Assembly: GCA_964396225.1 (NCBI GenBank)
Contig: CAYNEL010000021.1
Span: forward strand, 1 to 15,067
From: CAYNEL01 sp964396225
Lineage (GTDB): Bacteria; Patescibacteriota; Minisyncoccia; Moranbacterales; UBA1568
Direction of reading: 5' to 3'
DNA length: 15,067 nucleotides
A model generated the notes under the pieces. It searched no databases. It saw only the letters and a list, made by a program, of their open reading frames with translations, and was not told the DNA's origin. Numbering within the stretch: position 1 is the first letter of the stretch; the number at the start of each line of letters is the position of its first letter. Shown here piece after piece: positions 1-6,298 of the stretch. Position numbers and translations under genes: made by a program.

Positions 1-495
1 GCCCATCTCGCCTTCGATCTCGGCCCGCGGCACGAGTGCGGCCACCGAATCCACCACGATGACGTCCACCGCGCCGGAGCGGACCAGGGTCTCGACGATA
101 TCGAGCGCCTGTTCGCCGGTGTCGGGCTGAGAGATGAGGAGTTCATTGACGTTCACCCCGATGCGCTTGGCGTACTCGGGGTCGAGAGCGTGCTCCGCGT
201 CCACGAAGGCCGCCGTGCCGCCGCCCTTCTGGGCGTTGGCGATGATGTGGAGGGTGAGGGTCGTCTTGCCCGATGACTCCGGTCCGTAGATCTCGACAAT
301 GCGGCCGCGCGGGACGCCGCCGATGCCGAGGGCGATGTCAAGCGAGGGCGATCCCGTCGGGATGGCTTCCACGTCCACCTTGCGCACGTCGCCCAGCTTC
401 ATGATCATGCCCTCGCCGAATTTTTCCTTGATCTGGCCGACCAGCTCGTCCAGTTTCTTGTGCTCCTTGGCTTCCGCCGCCTTTTCCTTGGCCAT
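1..495 (-). CDS. recA: Recombinase RecA (N-terminal part, cut by window edge)
   Basis: RecA is the ATP-dependent strand-exchange protein of homologous recombination and DNA repair in the cytoplasm. The visible 165 codons cover the N-terminal helix and the first half of the ATPase core. Walker A is GPESSGKT at residues 71-78, the catalytic glutamate lies in FVDAEHALD near residue 101, and Walker B is VIVVDS at 145-150. The C-terminal half, including the DNA-binding loops, lies beyond base 1. The ATG at 495-493 gives the usual MAKEK-type start, but nothing resembling a Shine-Dalgarno sequence sits just before it. An AGGAGA lies about 27 bases upstream, over the stop of the 291-aa gene. The gap to that gene is 32 bases with no terminator, so the two are probably co-transcribed. 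No LexA-like operator was recognised. The identification is secure. Confidence 0.97.
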   Translation of the reverse strand, partial: MAKEKAAEAKEHKKLDELVGQIKEKFGEGMIMKLGDVRKVDVEAIPTGSPSLDIALGIGGVPRGRIVEIYGPESSGKTTLTLHIIANAQKGGGTAAFVDAEHALDPEYAKRIGVNVNELLISQPDTGEQALDIVETLVRSGAVDVIVVDSVAALVPRAEIEGEMG

Positions 496-527
496 ATGGT
501 TGTCAGGGATAAAAATGTCCGTCTCTC

Positions 528-1403
528 CTATTTACCACCGCCGAACCAGCCGCGCAAGCGGCCGAGCAATCCCTGGCCCGACCCCGAGGACGCCTCATCG
601 ACGGCCTGTCGCATCTTCTCGTTGACCTGTCGGATGGCGGCCGTGAGGTGGTCATGGACCGTCTGTTCCTTGGCCATCTGGGCCGCGAGCCGCCCACGGA
701 CGCTGTCGTCAGCCTCGGCCAGTTGCGCCTCGGCCTGTTTGATCCAGAGCGTATGGTCGGACAGCATGCTCTGGTAACGCCCGAGGGCCGCCTCGAGCTT
801 GGGAGCCGCATCCGGTTGGGAGGGGTCGATGTTCCTCACCTGATCCATCCAAGACCGGATTATCGACAGGTCGTCGGACTGCCCTTCCCGCTCAAGCGTG
901 ACCTCCGCCTGATGGGTGTCGATGGCCTGGCCTTCGCGTGACTGTTTTTTTCTTAATCGATCGAGGGCGTGCGGATCGACGAGCGCGTCCGAGTCCCGGC
1001 CGCCCGCGACGGGACCCTCCTCTGTCTCGAACGGCAGAGGGGATCCTCCGATGGAATCCGCCAGCTCACGCAACTTCTGTTCCGCCTGGGCCGGAGAGAG
1101 CGGTCCTGGATCGCCCGGTTCGTGCTTCGAAACGAAATCCACCGCCACCCGGGCCTTGGGTTTCGGTCGGGCCAGCTCCAGGTCGGGTGCAGGAGACGCG
1201 GCATCGGAAGCCTTGGCGGCTTCGGCCTTTGCCATCAACTCCTGGAGCTCGGGCGGTACCTCGGACAGTTCCTCCACTACTATCCCCTCTTCGGCCTGTT
1301 GCGCTGAGTCTCCTGATTTCCGAAAAGGCAGCACTTCGGCTGACGACGACCCGCTCTCAGCACGCCCCTCCGACACAGGCATCTTTTCTGCTGGGACAGC
1401 CAT
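528..1403 (-). CDS. Unknown 291-aa coiled-coil protein upstream of recA
   Basis: I do not recognise this protein. The first ~180 residues are rich in Pro, Ala, Glu and Ser and look disordered. Residues ~180-275 are helical and charged with heptad-like spacing, consistent with a coiled coil. The extreme C-terminus is a short basic amphipathic segment (GLLGRLRGWFGGGK) that could touch a membrane or partner protein. There is no signal peptide or transmembrane helix, so it is probably cytoplasmic. The ATG at 1403-1401 lies ~24 bases after the predicted transcription start of a TATACT promoter. There is no Shine-Dalgarno sequence. It is the first gene of a probable two-gene unit with recA, 32 bases apart. 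The coding call rests on ORF length, context and sensible composition. Antisense ORFs of up to 165 codons overlap it but look like high-G+C artefacts. Confidence 0.75.
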   Translation of the reverse strand: MAVPAEKMPVSEGRAESGSSSAEVLPFRKSGDSAQQAEEGIVVEELSEVPPELQELMAKAEAAKASDAASPAPDLELARPKPKARVAVDFVSKHEPGDPGPLSPAQAEQKLRELADSIGGSPLPFETEEGPVAGGRDSDALVDPHALDRLRKKQSREGQAIDTHQAEVTLEREGQSDDLSIIRSWMDQVRNIDPSQPDAAPKLEAALGRYQSMLSDHTLWIKQAEAQLAEADDSVRGRLAAQMAKEQTVHDHLTAAIRQVNEKMRQAVDEASSGSGQGLLGRLRGWFGGGK

Positions 1404-1433
1404 AAGAGAATAAAGTCAAGGCTCAATACAGCC

Positions 1434-1439
1434 AGTATA
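1434..1439 (-). promoter_or_regulatory. -10 element (TATACT) for the 291-aa gene and recA
   Basis: On the minus strand TATACT is a good match to TATAAT and lies within GTATACTGG, a 9-mer repeated exactly at two other promoters here. Start of transcription would be near 1427, leaving a ~24-base leader. The expected -35 position falls inside the preceding terminator hairpin and has no TTGACA-like sequence, so the -10 or an activator must dominate. Confidence 0.55.
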
Positions 1440-1445
1440 CAACGG

Positions 1446-1470
1446 AAAAGCCCCCGGCTCTACCGGGGGC
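1446..1470 (-). terminator. Rho-independent terminator of the small acidic gene cluster
   Basis: On the minus strand there is a perfect 8-bp stem, GCCCCCGG against CCGGGGGC, with a 5-base loop, followed by TTTT. It lies ~30 bases after the stop of the 86-aa gene and just before the -10 of the next transcription unit. Confidence 0.85.
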
Positions 1471-1499
1471 CCTGTACCTTGGGAAAGCGGGGGTGACAC

Positions 1500-1760
1500 T
1501 TATTCTTTCTCCCGATAATCATCCAGTTTCACGACATTGCCGTCAGATTCGATCGGCGGGAACGGGCTTTTTTCACCGGGCGGCACGATATCGTCTTTCT
1601 CCATCAATTTCGGCAAGCTCGCCGGTTTTGGTTCCTCCGGCTTGTCAATGGAATCAGGCACCATATCCTCCTGGATTTTTGGCAACTCATCGGTGGGAGC
1701 CGCAATATCATCCGAATGGAGAAGATCGGGGAGCTTCTGGCCGAGATTTTCGGATCGCAT
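1500..1760 (-). CDS. Small acidic repeat protein, 86 aa, unknown function
   Basis: I do not recognise this protein. It is rich in Asp, Glu, Pro and Lys, has no hydrophobic helix and is probably disordered and cytoplasmic. It contains a short motif repeated about three times: LPDLLHSDDIAAP (near residue 10), a diverged LPKIQEDMVPDS (near 27) and LPKLMEKDDIVPP (near 49). This gives a rough pattern L-P-x-[LI]-x(2-4)-D-[DM]-[IV]. The gene follows the 151-aa repeat gene by 19 bases and ends just before a strong terminator, so it is probably the last gene of a three-gene unit. The ATG at 1760-1758 has no Shine-Dalgarno sequence. Support for coding comes from the repeat, the tight gene packing and the terminator. 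No homologue comes to mind. Confidence 0.65.
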   Translation of the reverse strand: MRSENLGQKLPDLLHSDDIAAPTDELPKIQEDMVPDSIDKPEEPKPASLPKLMEKDDIVPPGEKSPFPPIESDGNVVKLDDYREKE

Positions 1761-1779
1761 AGGCGTAAGGATGATGAAT

Positions 1780-2235
1780 TTACCGCTGACCGCCCGTCAG
1801 ATCGATGACGGGCTTGTCCTCCTCTGCGAGAGACAGGCCGGCGCCTTTCGAAGTATCTGGGGGCGGCGTTTCACGGCGGACCTGTAAGTTTACGACGTCC
1901 GATCCCTCTGGCTCGAGCGTAAGCGCGGGCGCCTCGACCTCCGGCGACTGGGCCGGCTTCTGCCTGGTCAGATCTATGGCGGCTGGCTGTTCCGATGATT
2001 CCAAACTGAGTCCTGCGGCTTCGACTTGCCGGGCTGGAGTCCGGGTGTCTCGGGTAAGGTCCATCGTCGTGGAGCCCTGGCTTTCGAGAGAGAAATCCGG
2101 GGCATTGACCTCCGGCTGCCCGACCGAACCGTAGTCGTGGTCGGCACTCCGGCGCGCGCCATGATCCATATCGGACGAATCAGTGGCCAGCTTCGAAACT
2201 TCAGTCTTTCCTCGGAAAAAATCCATGAAACCCAT
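1780..2235 (-). CDS. Acidic protein with four imperfect internal repeats, 151 aa
   Basis: This is an unrecognised protein. After a short amphipathic N-terminus (MGFMDFFRGK) and a polar linker, four copies of a motif follow at roughly 28-31 residue intervals, near residues 45-61, 73-91, 102-117 and 131-147. The consensus is A-x-[LF]-[ST]-L-[EA]-x(4-7)-[MIV]-[DN]-L-[TQ]; examples are LSLESSEQPAAIDLTR and LSLAEEDKPVIDLTGG. Each unit has two short strand-like hydrophobic pieces in an otherwise acidic, disordered-looking chain. This suits an array of short binding motifs or a repetitive beta structure. There is no signal peptide, so it is presumably cytoplasmic or held to the membrane by its N-terminus. 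It lies 18 bases after the 104-aa gene and 19 before the 86-aa gene, so they are probably co-transcribed. Confidence 0.7.
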   Translation of the reverse strand: MGFMDFFRGKTEVSKLATDSSDMDHGARRSADHDYGSVGQPEVNAPDFSLESQGSTTMDLTRDTRTPARQVEAAGLSLESSEQPAAIDLTRQKPAQSPEVEAPALTLEPEGSDVVNLQVRRETPPPDTSKGAGLSLAEEDKPVIDLTGGQR

Positions 2236-2253
2236 AAACGCGAGAGTTAATCC

Positions 2254-2568
2254 TTAGAGCGCTCGGTTGGCGTCATATTCAGTACGGACTTCTTTTTTGC
2301 CGCTTCCTCCGCTCAATGTCGCCCCCTCCATACCGCCACTGAGACTCTTCAGCCTTTCGGCACGGGCCTGCTCTTCGGGATCCAAAAGGCCCGCCGACTC
2401 GCTTTTTCCCGAATCAACCCCGCCCAACTCAAGGCCGCCGCCTTCTTCAAGATTTATATCAAACGCGGGAAACTCTTCCTGTACCGCCTCTGTTTTCGGC
2501 TTTTCGGCAGGTTTCTCAGCTTGGATCTCAAGATCCAGTTCGATTTTTTCAGGAGAACCACTTGGCAT
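2254..2568 (-). CDS. Small acidic low-complexity protein, 104 aa
   Basis: I do not recognise this protein. The N-terminal half alternates charged linkers with short hydrophobic strand-like pieces (KIELDLEI, FDINLEE, LELGGV), recalling the motifs of the downstream 151-aa protein. There is a small AEKPAEKPK repeat and a Gly/Ser-rich C-terminal half. No signal peptide or membrane helix is visible. It is first in a tight three-gene unit (gaps of 18 and 19 bases) that reads from a TATACT promoter at 2625-2620 and ends at the terminator at 1470-1446. The ATG at 2568-2566 has a leader of ~45 bases and no clear Shine-Dalgarno sequence. Coding status is supported by operon packing and amino-acid pattern only. 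Confidence 0.6.
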   Translation of the reverse strand: MPSGSPEKIELDLEIQAEKPAEKPKTEAVQEEFPAFDINLEEGGGLELGGVDSGKSESAGLLDPEEQARAERLKSLSGGMEGATLSGGSGKKEVRTEYDANRAL

Positions 2569-2619
2569 AACCGGGCGAGGTTACGGATTAGGAAACTAAC
2601 CCAACGATAGGGTGCTTCC

Positions 2620-2625
2620 AGTATA
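2620..2625 (-). promoter_or_regulatory. -10 element (TATACT) for the acidic protein cluster
   Basis: TATACT lies within the shared GTATACTGG on the minus strand. It follows directly on the hairpin at the end of the RodZ-like gene. Transcription would start near 2613. No -35 consensus is visible, because that position lies in the hairpin. Confidence 0.5.
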
Positions 2626-2649
2626 CACCCTCCCCCTACCGGGAGGGTG
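2626..2649 (-). terminator. Hairpin overlapping the stop of the RodZ-like gene
   Basis: A 9-bp stem, CACCCTCCC against GGGAGGGTG, with a 6-base loop overlaps the TAG stop at 2638-2636. There is no U-tract after it on the minus strand. It may be a weak terminator, a transcript-end stabiliser, or a structure that couples the two units. Confidence 0.5.
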
Positions 2650-3430
2650 CCGGGGCCGGATCCTGACCGTTCGGAGCCACGGGTGGGGCGACTTCTGGCT
2701 GAACGGCCGGGGCGGGTTCCACGGGTGCCGGCTCGGCCAGGACCGGCTCCGGTTCGGCCATCTGGACCGTCACCGTCTCGCTCCGCTCCTTGTCGAACTT
2801 GTTGATGGTGGTGATAGAGAGGGTGTTCAGTCCTGGCGAGAGACGCACTTCCTCGGCGAAATCACCGTTCTCCTCCACCAGCACCGGCTGGCGGTTGATG
2901 AGGAGCGTGGCATCCGGGTCGGTCCGGCCGCGCACGATGACCGAGGGGCCGGGGACGATGACGCCGTTCTCGGGCTCCAGGATGACGAGCTGGGGGGCCG
3001 CCGTGAACTGGCGGTACTCGCGGTAGAGGTAGAAGAAAGCGCCCATGGTAAGGAGGACCGCGCCGGAGACGGCCAGCGCCCGGGGGGTGAGGACGAACGA
3101 CGGCAAGCGGAACGGCTGGCGCTCCTTGGGGGCGAACTCCTCCTTTTTCAGGTTGGCCCGGATCCGGCGCTCCTTGTCGTAGAGCCGTAGGAGGACGGAC
3201 TCGTCGGCCCCGAGGAAACGGGCGTAGCTACGCACGAAGCCGCGGACATAGACGTCGAACGGCAGTCTCTCGTACTCCCCGCGCTCGAGGTATTCGAGGT
3301 ATTTCTGCTGGATGCCGGTCTGACGCGCCACTTCGGCCAGCGGGATGCGGAACTCGTTGCGGATGTCCTGCAGCTTCTCGCCGAGGGTGCGCGAACCGAC
3401 CTTGGTACGGGTGAATCCGGTGGGAGACAT
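2636..3430 (-). CDS. RodZ-like HTH membrane protein with Ig-like extracellular domain
   Basis: Residues ~14-95 form a Cro/CI-type helix-turn-helix region of the RodZ kind (LGEKLQDIRNEFRIPLAEVA, then YLEYLERGEYERLP). A basic linker and one transmembrane helix near 115-136 follow. The outer part, ~145-225, is an Ig-like beta domain of the glucodextranase-B sort (EPENGVIVPGPSVIVRGRTD, then SPGLNTLSITTIN), and the last ~40 residues are Pro/Ala/Glu-rich. In RodZ the HTH domain binds MreB on the cytoplasmic face and the protein organises cell-shape growth. Whether this one does so is inference, since no mreB is visible. At 264 aa its length is normal. The ATG at 3430-3428 follows a ~84-base leader from a TATAAT promoter at the end of tatD. 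No Shine-Dalgarno sequence is visible. Confidence 0.85.
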   Translation of the reverse strand: MSPTGFTRTKVGSRTLGEKLQDIRNEFRIPLAEVARQTGIQQKYLEYLERGEYERLPFDVYVRGFVRSYARFLGADESVLLRLYDKERRIRANLKKEEFAPKERQPFRLPSFVLTPRALAVSGAVLLTMGAFFYLYREYRQFTAAPQLVILEPENGVIVPGPSVIVRGRTDPDATLLINRQPVLVEENGDFAEEVRLSPGLNTLSITTINKFDKERSETVTVQMAEPEPVLAEPAPVEPAPAVQPEVAPPVAPNGQDPAPAPSR

Positions 3431-3520
3431 AAATCAAGGGATTGCCGATATCCGACGTTCAGTTTCTTATGCCCGACTTTTTGAAATTTCCAGTTTTGCG
3501 ATTTGGAATCGCGCTCTGGC
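3431..3520. repeat. AT-rich intergenic stretch sharing a 12-mer with 11136-11203
   Basis: The untranslated leader before the RodZ-like gene is AT-rich amid high-G+C DNA. It contains TTTTTGAAATTT at 3478-3489, identical to 11186-11197, and GATTTGGAAT nearby, which resembles the ATTCCAAA part of the other element. It looks like a degenerate intergenic repeat. Confidence 0.4.
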
Positions 3521-3529
3521 ATTATACCA
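3521..3529 (-). promoter_or_regulatory. Extended -10 promoter (TGGTATAAT) for the RodZ-like gene
   Basis: A perfect TATAAT preceded by TGG makes an extended -10 on the minus strand. It overlaps the TAA stop of tatD (3524-3522). Transcription would begin near 3514. No -35 match is seen, as expected for extended -10 promoters. Confidence 0.6.
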
Positions 3530-4388
3530 ATCCGAGCGCCTGCCTCGCGTTGTTTTCCACTTGACCCTCGAGCAGACCGGGCTCCATCCCCTTGGCCCGG
3601 GCGATGTGCCGGAGGGTTTCGGCCACGTAGGCCGGTTCGTTGCGCTTGCCCCGATGCGGCGAGGGCGGCAGGAACGGGCAGTCGGTCTCGGTGAGGAGAC
3701 GTTCCGGGGGGACGAGCTGGAGGACCGTCCCAGGATCGCGGCCGGTCCCGGCGACCGAGGCCTTGGGCGGATAGGTGACGTTGCCGGCAAAGGAAAAAAA
3801 CACGTGGGGCAACGCGAGCAACCTGCCGGTCACCTCCACGTCCCCCATATAGCAGTGCATCACCCGCGCCCGCACCTCCTCCGCCGAGAGCTCCTCCTCG
3901 AGGATGGCGCGCACGGCCTCGTACGCGTCGCCCGTTTCCGGCGACGAGGTGCGGCAATGGATGATGACCGGCAGACCGAGCTCCCGCGCGAGGGAAAGCT
4001 GCATCCGGAAGCCGCGTTCCTGGAGCGCCTTCCGTTCGGCGCCCACCGGACGCTCCGGGTCGCGGGAGAAATAATCCAATCCGCACTCGCCGATGGCCCG
4101 GACGTTGTCCCGATCACCCTCGACGAGCGCGCGGAGGCCGCGCTCGAGGGCCTGGAGCCCGTCATCGGTCCCCTGCTCCGGATGCTCGTCGAAAAAATGC
4201 GGATGCAGGCCGACCGAGGCGTAGACACGGCTGTCCTCGCTGGCCAGGGAGACGGCCTGCCGGTTGGTCTCCGGATCGGTGCCGACCGAAAGCAGGAGCC
4301 GGATGCCCGCTTCCCAGGCACGCCGCCCGGTCGCCTCACGGTCGGCGTCGAACGCCGGAAAGAAGAGATGGGAATGGAAATCGACCAT
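3522..4388 (-). CDS. tatD: TatD family metal-dependent nuclease
   Basis: TatD proteins are TIM-barrel metal-dependent DNases of the amidohydrolase superfamily, linked to DNA repair and turnover. Over its 288 aa the family motifs appear in order: DFHSHL with the metal-binding H5 and H7, GECGLDYF with E101, IIHCR with H144, MHCYMG with H178 and ETDCPFLPP with D236, followed by the usual N-E-P segment near 250. Length and motif spacing fit the family. The ATG at 4388-4386 follows the MazG-like gene by 11 bases, so they form a two-gene unit. No Shine-Dalgarno sequence is present. The gene symbol is by family; the substrate is not known from sequence. Confidence 0.93.
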   Translation of the reverse strand: MVDFHSHLFFPAFDADREATGRRAWEAGIRLLLSVGTDPETNRQAVSLASEDSRVYASVGLHPHFFDEHPEQGTDDGLQALERGLRALVEGDRDNVRAIGECGLDYFSRDPERPVGAERKALQERGFRMQLSLARELGLPVIIHCRTSSPETGDAYEAVRAILEEELSAEEVRARVMHCYMGDVEVTGRLLALPHVFFSFAGNVTYPPKASVAGTGRDPGTVLQLVPPERLLTETDCPFLPPSPHRGKRNEPAYVAETLRHIARAKGMEPGLLEGQVENNARQALGLV

Positions 4389-4399
4389 GGCAAAAAAAG

Positions 4400-4699
4400 T
4401 TATTCCAACGTCAGCATGATCCCCCGTTCGAAACCGCCGCGCCGCTCACGCTTTTCGAGACGGAGCCGCTCGAGCTCCTCCCTCGGCACGCCGAGCCGCT
4501 CCCCGAGCGCGTAGACCACCTCCATAATATCGGCTAGTTCCTCGGCGTTCTTGGCCTCGAGGAACTCGTTTACTTCCTCCACAAGCTTCTTGCGCAGGGC
4601 TTCGTCCAGTTCCTCATCCAGAATTTCGCGCGTCACGGCCGGCTCGCCTTTGGCACGGATGATGTCTGGAATATTGTCTCGGACGAGTTTTTCGCTCAT
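4400..4699 (-). CDS. MazG-like / PRA-PH-type NTP pyrophosphohydrolase
   Basis: This is a small all-alpha protein of 99 aa. It opens with KLVRDNIPDII, typical of the 'house-cleaning' MazG-superfamily subgroup often mislabelled phosphoribosyl-ATP pyrophosphohydrolase. The metal-binding helices carry E41, E42 and E45 (KLVEEVNEF) and E54 with D57 (AEELADIMEVVYAL), matching the ExxE...ExxD pattern. Such enzymes hydrolyse nucleoside triphosphates to monophosphate and pyrophosphate, probably non-canonical ones. No his operon is nearby, so a histidine role is unlikely. It heads a two-gene unit with tatD. The ATG at 4699-4697 is the natural start. Confidence 0.88.
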   Translation of the reverse strand: MSEKLVRDNIPDIIRAKGEPAVTREILDEELDEALRKKLVEEVNEFLEAKNAEELADIMEVVYALGERLGVPREELERLRLEKRERRGGFERGIMLTLE

Positions 4700-4717
4700 A
4701 GCCTGGTTGGAAAATCA

Positions 4718-4746
4718 ATCACGGATCGACACATGACGAATGTCAA
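4718..4746 (-). promoter_or_regulatory. Possible promoter for the MazG-like gene and tatD
   Basis: On the minus strand a perfect TTGACA (4746-4741) is followed after 17 bases by CGTGAT (4723-4718), a weak -10 matching TATAAT at three positions. It lies between the metG stop and the MazG-like start, giving a leader of ~12 bases. Confidence 0.35.
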
Positions 4747-4784
4747 TCCGTCCATCCACGCCCCGTGCGATGCTTTCCGATACT

Positions 4785-6197
4785 TCAATCAATCCTCGGG
4801 AAAAGCGGCTCGCGCGGCCCGCCCGCAAGCATCGTCTGGATGCGGCCGCTCGTCCCGGGGAGGAACGGCTGGAGCAGAGCGGCGATCCGGGCGAGGTCGG
4901 CGAGGAGGCTCCGCATGACCGACGCGAAGCGGTCCTGGTCGGTCTTGGCGAGCTCCCACGGCTTTTCCTCCTCGATGCGCTTGTTGGCCGAGCGCACGAG
5001 ATCCCAAATATACTCCAGTCCTTCGCTGATACGGGAGGCTTCCATCATGGCGGCAAACTCATCCGGGACCTCCGTGTTTCGCGATTCGTGCTTCGCGATG
5101 GACTCGGACAGCTTCATCACCCGCGACACGAGATTGCCCAGACCGTTGGCCAGGTCGGCGTTGTACTTCTCGGTGAGACGCTCCCAGGTGATGTCGAAAT
5201 CCTCGCCGATGGGTCCGAGCGAGAGGAGGAGGTAGCGCGCCCCGTCCACGCCGAAACGCTCCACCAGCTCCTTGGGCGAGACAACGTTGCCGAGGGACTT
5301 GCTCATCTTCTGCCCGTCCACATTGATGAAACCATTGATGAGAATCTGGCGGGACGGTTCGAGATCGGCCGAGAGGAGCATGGCCTGCCACATAGCCGAC
5401 TGCTGGCGGAGATTGTCCTTGCCGGCGATCTGGACCGCCGGCCACAGGCCGTCGCAGTCATCCCCCGCCTCCGGCCAGCCGAAGGTCGAGACATAGTTGA
5501 CCAGCGCGTCGAACCACACATACATCACCTGACTGTCATCGCCCGGCACGGGGATACCCCAGGGCAGTTTGCTCCGGAGACGCGAGATGCTGAAATCCTG
5601 GAGACCCCGCTCGACGAAGGCTCGGATCTCGTTTTGGCGCTTCTCCGGGAGAACGAAATCGGGACGCTCCTGGTAGAGCTTGAGAAGCGGCTGCTCGTAT
5701 TTCGAAAAACGGAAGAAGTAGTTCTCCTCGTCTACCAGCTCGATCTCGCGGTTGGGATGGATGGGACAGCGCCCGTCCTCGAGTTCCGAATCCGTCTTCT
5801 CGAGCTCGCACCCGACGCAGTATTTCACCTGGTAGCGCCGCTTGTAGATGTCGCCGTTCTCGTCGCACCGCCGCCAGAACTCCTGGGCGGCTAGGATGTG
5901 ATGGTCATCGGTGGTGCGGACGAAATGCGTCCAGGAGAGGTCGAGCAACTCCTTGAGCTCCCGGAAATGAGCGGACATCTCGTCGCAGTATTCCTGCGGG
6001 GTGAGGTTGCGCTTTTCGGCCTCCTCCATGACCTTCCGGCCGTGCTCGTCGGTCCCAGTATTGAAGGCCACCTCCCTGCCCTGGAGGCGGTGAAACCTCG
6101 CGAGAGTGTCCGCCTCCACGATCTCCAGGGCGAAACCGGCGTGCGGTTCCCCGTTGACGTAGGGCAAGGTGGTAGTGAGGGAGAATTTCTCGGGCAT
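4785..6197 (-). CDS. metG: Methionyl-tRNA synthetase (short form)
   Basis: This enzyme charges tRNA-Met with methionine in the cytoplasm. It is a class I synthetase of 470 aa. The HIGH-type motif is HAGF at residues 19-22 after PYVNGEP. A single zinc knuckle is formed by C127, C130, C144 and H147. The KMSKS loop is at 297-301 (QKMSKSLGNVV). An alpha-helical anticodon-binding domain takes up the last ~120 residues. The C-terminal EMAP/tRNA-binding extension found in E. coli MetG is absent, as in many short bacterial forms. The GKDILRFH segment of typical enzymes is GKDNLRQQS here (259-267), a noteworthy divergence. ATG at 6197-6195 has no Shine-Dalgarno sequence. Its promoter region overlaps that of the divergent 77-aa gene. 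Confidence 0.96.
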   Translation of the reverse strand: MPEKFSLTTTLPYVNGEPHAGFALEIVEADTLARFHRLQGREVAFNTGTDEHGRKVMEEAEKRNLTPQEYCDEMSAHFRELKELLDLSWTHFVRTTDDHHILAAQEFWRRCDENGDIYKRRYQVKYCVGCELEKTDSELEDGRCPIHPNREIELVDEENYFFRFSKYEQPLLKLYQERPDFVLPEKRQNEIRAFVERGLQDFSISRLRSKLPWGIPVPGDDSQVMYVWFDALVNYVSTFGWPEAGDDCDGLWPAVQIAGKDNLRQQSAMWQAMLLSADLEPSRQILINGFINVDGQKMSKSLGNVVSPKELVERFGVDGARYLLLSLGPIGEDFDITWERLTEKYNADLANGLGNLVSRVMKLSESIAKHESRNTEVPDEFAAMMEASRISEGLEYIWDLVRSANKRIEEEKPWELAKTDQDRFASVMRSLLADLARIAALLQPFLPGTSGRIQTMLAGGPREPLFPRID

Positions 6198-6208
6198 ACG
6201 GGAGACAC

Positions 6209-6236
6209 TTTACAAACGGACGGCCCGTGCTAGGAT
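6209..6236 (+). promoter_or_regulatory. Promoter (TTTACA-16-TAGGAT) of the 77-aa membrane protein
   Basis: TTTACA (6209-6214) and TAGGAT (6231-6236) are separated by 16 bases. Transcription would start near 6243. On the opposite strand the same bases read TGTAAAGT just before the metG start, so divergent promoters may overlap. Confidence 0.5.
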
Positions 6237-6242
6237 GGGGGC

Positions 6243-6298
6243 GTCCGGAACACCCCGGACCAGTTCATTACTCTTAGAGTGGCATCGGGGAGGCATTT
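6243..6298 (+). promoter_or_regulatory. Structured leader and strong RBS of the 77-aa gene
   Basis: The ~56-base leader begins with a 6-bp hairpin (GTCCGG, 6-base loop, CCGGAC; 6243-6260). It then carries a small inverted repeat ACTCTTAGAGT and a strong Shine-Dalgarno GGGGAGG at 6287-6293, 5 bases before the ATG. The hairpin at the 5' end could stabilise the transcript. Confidence 0.5.

Noticed and set aside
3345..4514. Plus-strand ORF of 389 codons opposite the rodZ-like gene, tatD and the MazG-like gene
   Set aside because: It spans three well-supported genes and their gaps on the opposite strand and shows no family motif.
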